In this document: positions 58,596 through 64,000 of the stretch, piece after piece
Numbering within the stretch: position 1 is the first letter of the stretch
Layout: each line of letters opens with the position of its first letter
Translations under genes and position numbers: made by a program
Notes under the pieces: model-generated
What the model saw: only the letters and a program-made list of their open reading frames with translations
Database searches by the model: none
What the model was told of the DNA's origin: nothing
From: Dama dama
Taxonomy: Eukaryota > Chordata > Mammalia > Artiodactyla > Cervidae
Assembly: GCF_033118175.1 (NCBI RefSeq)
Contig: NW_026870967.1
Location: forward strand, 1,178,001 to 1,242,000
Direction: 5' to 3'
DNA length: 64,000 nucleotides

Positions 58596-61263
58596 CCCCC
58601 TGCACCGGCAGAGAGCTCAGGGGAGCCAGAGTCTGTCAGGCAGCTGCTGGGCTGGCCGCCTGTGTGGGAAGGGGCAGAGCCGACCTAGGGGCAAGTTGGG
58701 CCTCTTGCTCTCCCTGCTGCCCTGAGGCTGCTGGGCCAAAGAGGTCTTGGGCATCCAGCCCCTTGCTGGTCCCTTCCCTCTGACGAGGCCCTCTGAGCTC
58801 CAGCACCTTGCAGTGTGGAGACAGCCCCTGCCAGCAACCTCCTCTCCAAGGAGGCCTCAACCGAGGCCTAGGCCCAGGGGAAAGGCACCAGCGGGGATGA
58901 GACTGGGGAGGCGCCCGGGCATGTCTGGACCCAGTCCCCGCAGCCTGCCCCTTGGTGGGACAGTACCCCCGGAGGCCAGGAAGGTCTGGGAAAGGCTGGC
59001 CAGGGGCAGGGGACCTGCTGGGTCCTGCCCCTGGCCTGTGGGGCCTCTGAGCACATCCGGCCCTCTCCCGCTGGAAGACCTCCCCGGCTGCCTCCAAAGG
59101 CCGGTTTGCCAACACTCACGCCCACTGTTCCCACCAGGCGCGCACAATGCTCCCAAGTCCCGGAGAAAAGCGCTTCGGGGTGGTGCTCTCACCGGGCCCT
59201 TGCCCCTGAGCCTGGGGGCAACGCAGGCGGAACAAACTCCCAGGCCAAGGCAGAACCACATGCACACGTCTGTTCCTGCCCCCTGTACCAGCAGAGAGCT
59301 AGGGGAGCCAGAGTCTGTCAGGCAGCTGCTGGGCTGGCCGCCTGTGTGGGAAGGGGCAGAGCCGACCTAGGGGCAAGTTGGGCCTCTTGCTCTCCCTGCT
59401 GCCCTGAGGTTGCAGGGCCAAAGAGGTCTTGGGCATCCAGCCCCTTGCTGGTCCCTTCCCTCTGACGAGGCCCTCTGAGCTCCAGCACCTTGCAGTGTGG
59501 AGACAGCCCCTGCCAGCAACCTCCTCTCCAAGAGGCCTCAACCGAGGCCTAGGCCCAGGGGAAAGGCACCAGTGGGGTTGAGCCTGGGGAGGCGCCCGGC
59601 CATGTCTGGACCCAGTCCCCGCAGCCTGCCCCTTGGTGGGGCTGTACCCCCGGAGGCCAGGAAGGTCTGGGCAAGGCTGCCAGGGGCAGGGACACTGCTG
59701 GGTCCTGCCCCTGGCCTGTGGGACCTCTGAGCACAACCGGCACTCTCCCGCTGGAAGACTTCCCCGTCTGCCTCCAAAGGCCTGTTTGCAAGCACTCCAG
59801 CCCGCTGTTCACGCCAGGCTCGCACAATGCTCCCAAGCCCGTGAGAAAAGCGCTTCGGGGTGGTGCTCTCTCCGGGCCCTTGCCCCTGAGCCTGGGGGCA
59901 AGGCAGGGGGAACACACTCCCAGGCCAAGGCAGAACCACATGCCCACGTCTGTTCCTATCCCCTGCACTGCCAGAGACCTTGGGGGAGCCAGAGACTGTC
60001 AGGCAGCTGCTGGGTTGGCCGCCTGTGTGGGAAGGGGCAGAGCCGACCTAGGGGCAAGTTGGGCCTCTTGCTCTCCCTGCTGCCCTGAGGCTGCTGGGCC
60101 AAAGAGGTCTTGGGAATCCAGCCCTTTGCTGGTCCCTTCCCTCTGACGAGGCCCTCTGAGCTCCAGCACCTTGCAGTGTGGAGACAGCCCCTGCCAGCAA
60201 CCTCCTCTCCAAAGAGACCTCAACCGAGGCCTACGCCCAGGGGAAAGGCACCAGCGGGGATGATCCTGGGGAGGCGCACGGACATGTCTGGACCCAGTCC
60301 CCACAGCCTGCCCCTTGGTGGGGCAGTACCCCCGGAGGGCAGGAAGGTCTGGGCAAGGCTGGCTAGGGGCAGGGGCCCTGCTGGGTCCTGCCCCTGGCCT
60401 GTGGGGCCTCTGAGCACAACCGGCCCTCTCCCACTGGAAGACCTCCCCGGCTGCCTCCAAAGTCCTTTTGCAAACACTCCCGCCCGCTGTTCACGCCAGG
60501 CTCGCACAATGCTCCCAAGCCCGGGAGAAAAGCGCTTCGGGGTGGTGCTCTCTCCGGGCCCTTGCCCCTGAGCCTGGGGGCAAGGCAGGGGGAACACACT
60601 CCCAGGCCAAGGCAGAACCACATGCCCACGTCTGTTCCTGTCCCCTGCACTGCCAGAGAACTTGGGGGAGCCAGAGTCTGTCAGGCAGCTGCTGGGTTGG
60701 CCGCCTGTGTGGGAAGGGGCAGAGCCGCGCTAGGGGCAAGTTGGGCCTCTTGCTCTCCCTGCTGCCCTGAGGCTGCTGGGCCAAAGACGTCTTGGGCATC
60801 CAGCCCCTTACTGGTCCCTTCCCTCTGACGAGGCCCTCTGAGCTCCAGCACCTTGCAGTGTGGACACAGCCCCTGCCAGCAACCTCCTCTCCAAGGAGGC
60901 CTCAACCGAGGCCTAGGCCCAGGGGAAAGGCACCAGCGGGGATGAGCCAGGGGAGGCGCCCGAGCATGTCTGGACCCAGTCCCCGCAGCCTGCCCCTTGG
61001 TGGGGCAGTACCCCCGGAGGCCAGGAAGGTCTGGGCAAGGCTGCCAGGGGCAGGGACACTGCTGGGTCCTGCCCCTGGCCTGTGGGGCGTCTGAGCACAA
61101 CCGGCACTCTCCCGCTGAAAGACCTCCCCATCTGCCTCCAAAGGACGGTTTGCAAGCACTCCCACCCGCTGTTCCCGCCAGGCACGCACAATGCTCCCAA
61201 GCCCGGGAGAAAAGCGCTTCGGGCTGGTGCTCTCTCCGGGCCCTTGCCCCTGAGCCTGGGGGC
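58596..61263 (+). repeat. Duplicated block alpha, copy 2
   Basis: This is the second copy of 18349-21016. It contains a type A and a type B monomer of the 2729-bp higher-order repeat (58747, 59429), 39 kb away from the main higher-order block. Its left edge is the T at 58595, where copy 1 has G at 18348. Its right edge lies in 61238-61263, a 26-base stretch shared with the monomer at 22592. Confidence 0.88.
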
Positions 61264-62862
61264 AAGGCAGGGGAACACACTCCCAGTCCAAGGCAGAACC
61301 ACATGCCCAAGTCTGTTCCTGTCCCCTGCACCGGCAGAGAGCTTGAGGGAGCCAGAGTCTGTCAGGCAGCTGCTGGGATGGCCGCCTGTGTGGGAAGAGG
61401 CAGAGCCGTCCTAGGGGCAAGTTGGGCCTCTTGCTCTCCCTGCTGCCCTGAGGCTGCTGGGCCAAAGTCGTCTTGGGCATCCAGCCCCTTACTGGTCCCT
61501 TCCCTCTGACGAGGCCCTCTGAGCTCCAGCACCTTGCAGTGTGGAGACAGCCCCTGCCAGCAACCTGCTCTCCAAGGAGGCCTCAACCGAGGCCTAAGCC
61601 CAGGGGAAAGGCACCAGCGGGGATGAGACTGGGGAGGCGCCCGGGCATGTCTGGACCCAGTCCCCGCAGCCTGCCCCTTGGTGGGGCTGTAACCCCGGAG
61701 GCAGGAAGGTCTGGGAAAGGCAGGCCAGGGGCTGGGGCCCTGCTGGGTCCTGCCCCTGGCCTGTGGGGCCTCTGAGCACAACCGGCCCTCTCCCACTGGA
61801 AGACCTCCCCGGCTGCCTCCAAAGGCCGGTTTGCAAGCACTCCCGCCCACTGTTCCCACCAAGCACGAAAAATGCTCCCAAGCCCGGGAGAAAAGCGCTT
61901 CGGGGTGGTGCTCTCTCCGGGCCCTTGCCCCTGAGCCTGGGGGCCAGGCATGGGGTCCACACTCCCAGGCCAAGGCAGAAACACATGCACACGTCTGTTC
62001 CTGACCCCTGCACCGGCAGAGAGCTCGGGGGAGGCAGAATCTGCCAGGCAGCTGCTGGGCTGGCGGCCTGTGTGGGAAGGGGCAGAGCCGACCTAGGGGC
62101 AAGTTGGGCCTCTTGCTCTCCCTGCTGCCCTGAGGCTGCTGGGCCAAAGAGGTCTTGGGCATCCAGCCCCTTTCTGGTCCCTTCCCTCTGACGAGGCCCT
62201 CTGAGCTCCAGCACCTTGCAGTGTGGAGACAGCCCCTGCCAGCAACCTCCTCTCCAAGGAGGCCTCAACCGAGGCCTAGGCCTAGGGGAAAGGCACCAGC
62301 GGCGATGAGCCTGGGGAGGCGCCCGGCCATGTCTGGACCCAGTCCCCCCAACCTGCCCCTTGGTGGGGCAGTACCCCCGGAGGGCAGGAAGGTCTGGGCA
62401 AGGCTGCCAGGGGCAGGGACACTGCTGGGTCCTGCCCCTGGCCTGTGGTGCGTCTGAGCACAACCGGCACTCTCCCACTGGAAGACCTCCCCGTCTGCCT
62501 CCAAAGGACGTTTGCAAGCACTCCCACCCGCTGTTCCCACCAGGCACGCACAATGCTCCCAAGCCCGGGAGAAAAGCGCTTCGGGCTGGTGCTCTCTCCG
62601 GGCCCTTGCCCCTGAGCCTGGGGGCCAGGCAGGGGGAACACACTCCCAGGCCAAGGCAGAACGACATGCACACGTCTGTTCCTGCCCCCTACACCGGCAG
62701 AGAGCTCGGGGGAGCCAGAGACTGCCAGGCTGCTGCTGGGCTGGCTGCCTGTGTGGGACGGGGCAGAGCCGACCTAGGGGCAAGTTGGGCCTCTTGCTCT
62801 CCCTGCTGCCCTGAGGCTCCTGGGTCAAAGAAGTCTTGGGCATCCAGCCCTTTGCTGGATCC
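61264..62862 (+). repeat. Duplicated block beta, copy 2
   Basis: This is the second copy of 23063-24661, directly joined to block alpha. Relative to the first locus, three monomers between alpha and beta are missing. The block ends after the diagnostic GGATCC at 62857-62862. Confidence 0.87.
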
Positions 62863-62946
62863 TTCCCTCTGACGAGGCCCTCTGAGCTCCAGCACCTTGC
62901 AGTGTGGAGACAGCCCCTGCCAGCAACCTCCTCTCCAAAGAGGCCT

Positions 62947-64000
62947 CAACCGAGGCCTACGCCCAGGGGAAAGGCACCAGCGGGAATGATCCTGGGGAGG
63001 CGCACGGACATGTCTGGACCCAGTCCCCACAGCCTGCCCCTTGGTGGGGCAGTACCCCCGGAGGCCAGGAAGGTCTGGGCAAGGCTGGCCAGGGGCAGGG
63101 GCCCTTCTGGGTCCTGCCCCTGGCCTGTGGGGCCTCTGAGCACAACCGGCCCTCTCCCACTGGAAGACCTCCCCGGCTGCCTCCAAAGTCCTGTTTGCAA
63201 ACACTCCCGCCCGCTGTTCACGCCAGGCTCGCACAATGCTCCCAAGCCCGTGAGAAAAGCGCTTCGGGGTGGTGCTCTCTCCGGGCCCTTGCCCCTGAGC
63301 CTGGGGGCAAGGCAGGGGGAACACACTCCCAGGCAAAGGCAGAACCACATGCCCACGTCTGTTCCTGTCCCCTGCACCGGCAGAGAGCTTGGGGGAGCCA
63401 GAGTCTGTCAGGCAGCTGCTGGGTTGGCCGCCTGTGTGGGAAGCGGCAGAGCCGCCCTAGGGGCAAGTTGGGCCTCTTGCTCTCCCTGCTGCCCTGAGGC
63501 TGCTGGGCCAAAGTCGTCTTGGGCATCCAGCCCCTTACTGGTCCCTTCCCTCTGACGAGGCACTCTGAGCTCCAGCACCTTGCAGTGTGGAGACAGCCCC
63601 TGCCAGCAACCTCCTCTCCAAGGAGGCCTCAACCGAGGCCTAGGCCCAGGGGAAACGCACCAGCGGGGATGAGCCAGGGGAGGCGCCTGAGCATGTCTGG
63701 ACCCAGTCCCCGCAGCCTGCCCCTTGGTGGGGCAGTACCCCCTGAGGCCAGGAAGGTCTGGGCAAGGCAGGCCAGGGGCTGGGGCCCTGCTGGGTCCTGC
63801 CCCTGGCCTGTGGGGCCTCTGAGCACAACCGGCCCTCTCCCACTGGAAGACCTCCCCGGCTGCCTCCAAAGGCCGGTTTGCAAGCACTCCCGCCCACTGT
63901 TCCCACCAAGCACGCAAAATGCTCCCAAGCCCGGGAGAAAAGCGCTTCGGGGTGGTGCTCTCTCCGGGCCCTTGCCCCTGAGCCTGGGGGCAAGGCAGGG
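62947..64000 (+). repeat. Duplicated block gamma, copy 2 (cut by the window edge)
   Basis: This is the second copy of 26111-27164, joined to block beta through an 84-base ambiguous zone (62863-62946). Relative to the first locus two further monomers are missing. Differences noticed from copy 1 include GCGGGAATGATCC at 62980 and CCCAGGCAAAGGC at 63328. The last monomer, starting at 63519, is cut at 64000. Confidence 0.87.

Larger units (their letters stand above)
1..64000 (+). repeat. Macrosatellite array, 682-bp monomer, fills the window
   Basis: The landmark TTGGGCATCCAG (or a one- or two-base variant) recurs every 681-683 bp from 190 to 63519, always in the same orientation. The only exception is the interval 2235-6902, which is longer by 31 extra copies of a 129-bp module. 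The monomer has no A-tail, target-site duplication, terminal inverted repeat or coding domain, so it looks like a satellite and not a clustered transposon. Its identity to any catalogued satellite cannot be decided by eye. The 682-bp length is 1 modulo 3, so any reading frame shifts at each monomer. One-base indels are common between monomers, for example GGCTGGCC versus GGCTGCC and CCAAGGAGG versus CCAAGAGG. Strand is given relative to the orientation used here; transcription has not been shown. Confidence 0.97.

Noticed and set aside
1..64000. Ribosomal DNA, snRNA or tRNA gene tandem array
   Set aside because: I see no conserved rRNA, snRNA or tRNA box A/box B arrangement in the 682-bp monomer, and the monomer is much shorter than an rDNA unit.
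1..64000. Assignment to a named satellite or species
   Set aside because: The monomer length and composition do not match any satellite I can recall with certainty. A Dfam or nucleotide search with the consensus would decide.

Overview
The window is one uninterrupted tandem-repeat array (a macrosatellite or satellite) with no recognisable gene, RNA gene or mobile element. It is GC-rich: the monomer at 12359-13041, counted by hand, is 67.5% G+C. It is built from a monomer of about 682 bp (681-683 bp) that runs head to tail in one orientation from base 1 to base 64000. Using the landmark TTGGGCATCCAG I place 88 monomer starts, from 190 to 63519. There is a partial monomer at each edge, 86 full monomers of standard length and one expanded monomer. 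The organism cannot be named from the sequence. Outside one small module, CpG is strongly depleted (observed/expected about 0.19 by hand count), which points to a genome with heavy cytosine methylation, most likely a vertebrate. The style is that of a mammalian-type GC-rich macrosatellite.

Each monomer has two compositionally different parts. One is a module of about 129 bp that opens with GGAAGACCTCC and closes with GGGCCCTT. It is CpG-dense (10 CpG, observed/expected about 0.71 in the counted copy). The other is a CpG-poor remainder of about 553 bp, which carries three short inverted repeats. In one monomer (2235-6901) the 129-bp module alone has been amplified to 32 tandem copies (2561-6674), giving a tandem array nested inside a single unit of a larger tandem array. 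This is the most distinctive object in the window.

Layout: 1-2560 ordinary monomers; 2561-6674 the nested 129-bp array; 6675-9629 ordinary monomers; 9630-19862 a four-monomer higher-order repeat with a 2729-bp period; 19863-33617 mixed monomers; 33618-38713 and 41123-46218 two copies of a 5.1-kb block 7505 bp (11 monomers) apart; 46219-58595 mixed monomers; 58596-64000 a shortened repeat of 18349-27164 that lacks three monomers at one point and two at another. Monomer classes can be followed by linked diagnostic variants. Every large junction keeps the 682-bp register, as expected from unequal homologous exchange.

Many long open frames exist on both strands, up to 957 codons. They are best explained by AT-poor repeat sequence and, in the nested array, by 129 being divisible by three. 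Many begin at TTG, overlap open frames on the other strand, are broken by 1-bp indels between monomers and encode low-complexity Pro/Arg/Ser/Gly-rich peptides with no domain I recognise. I call no CDS.
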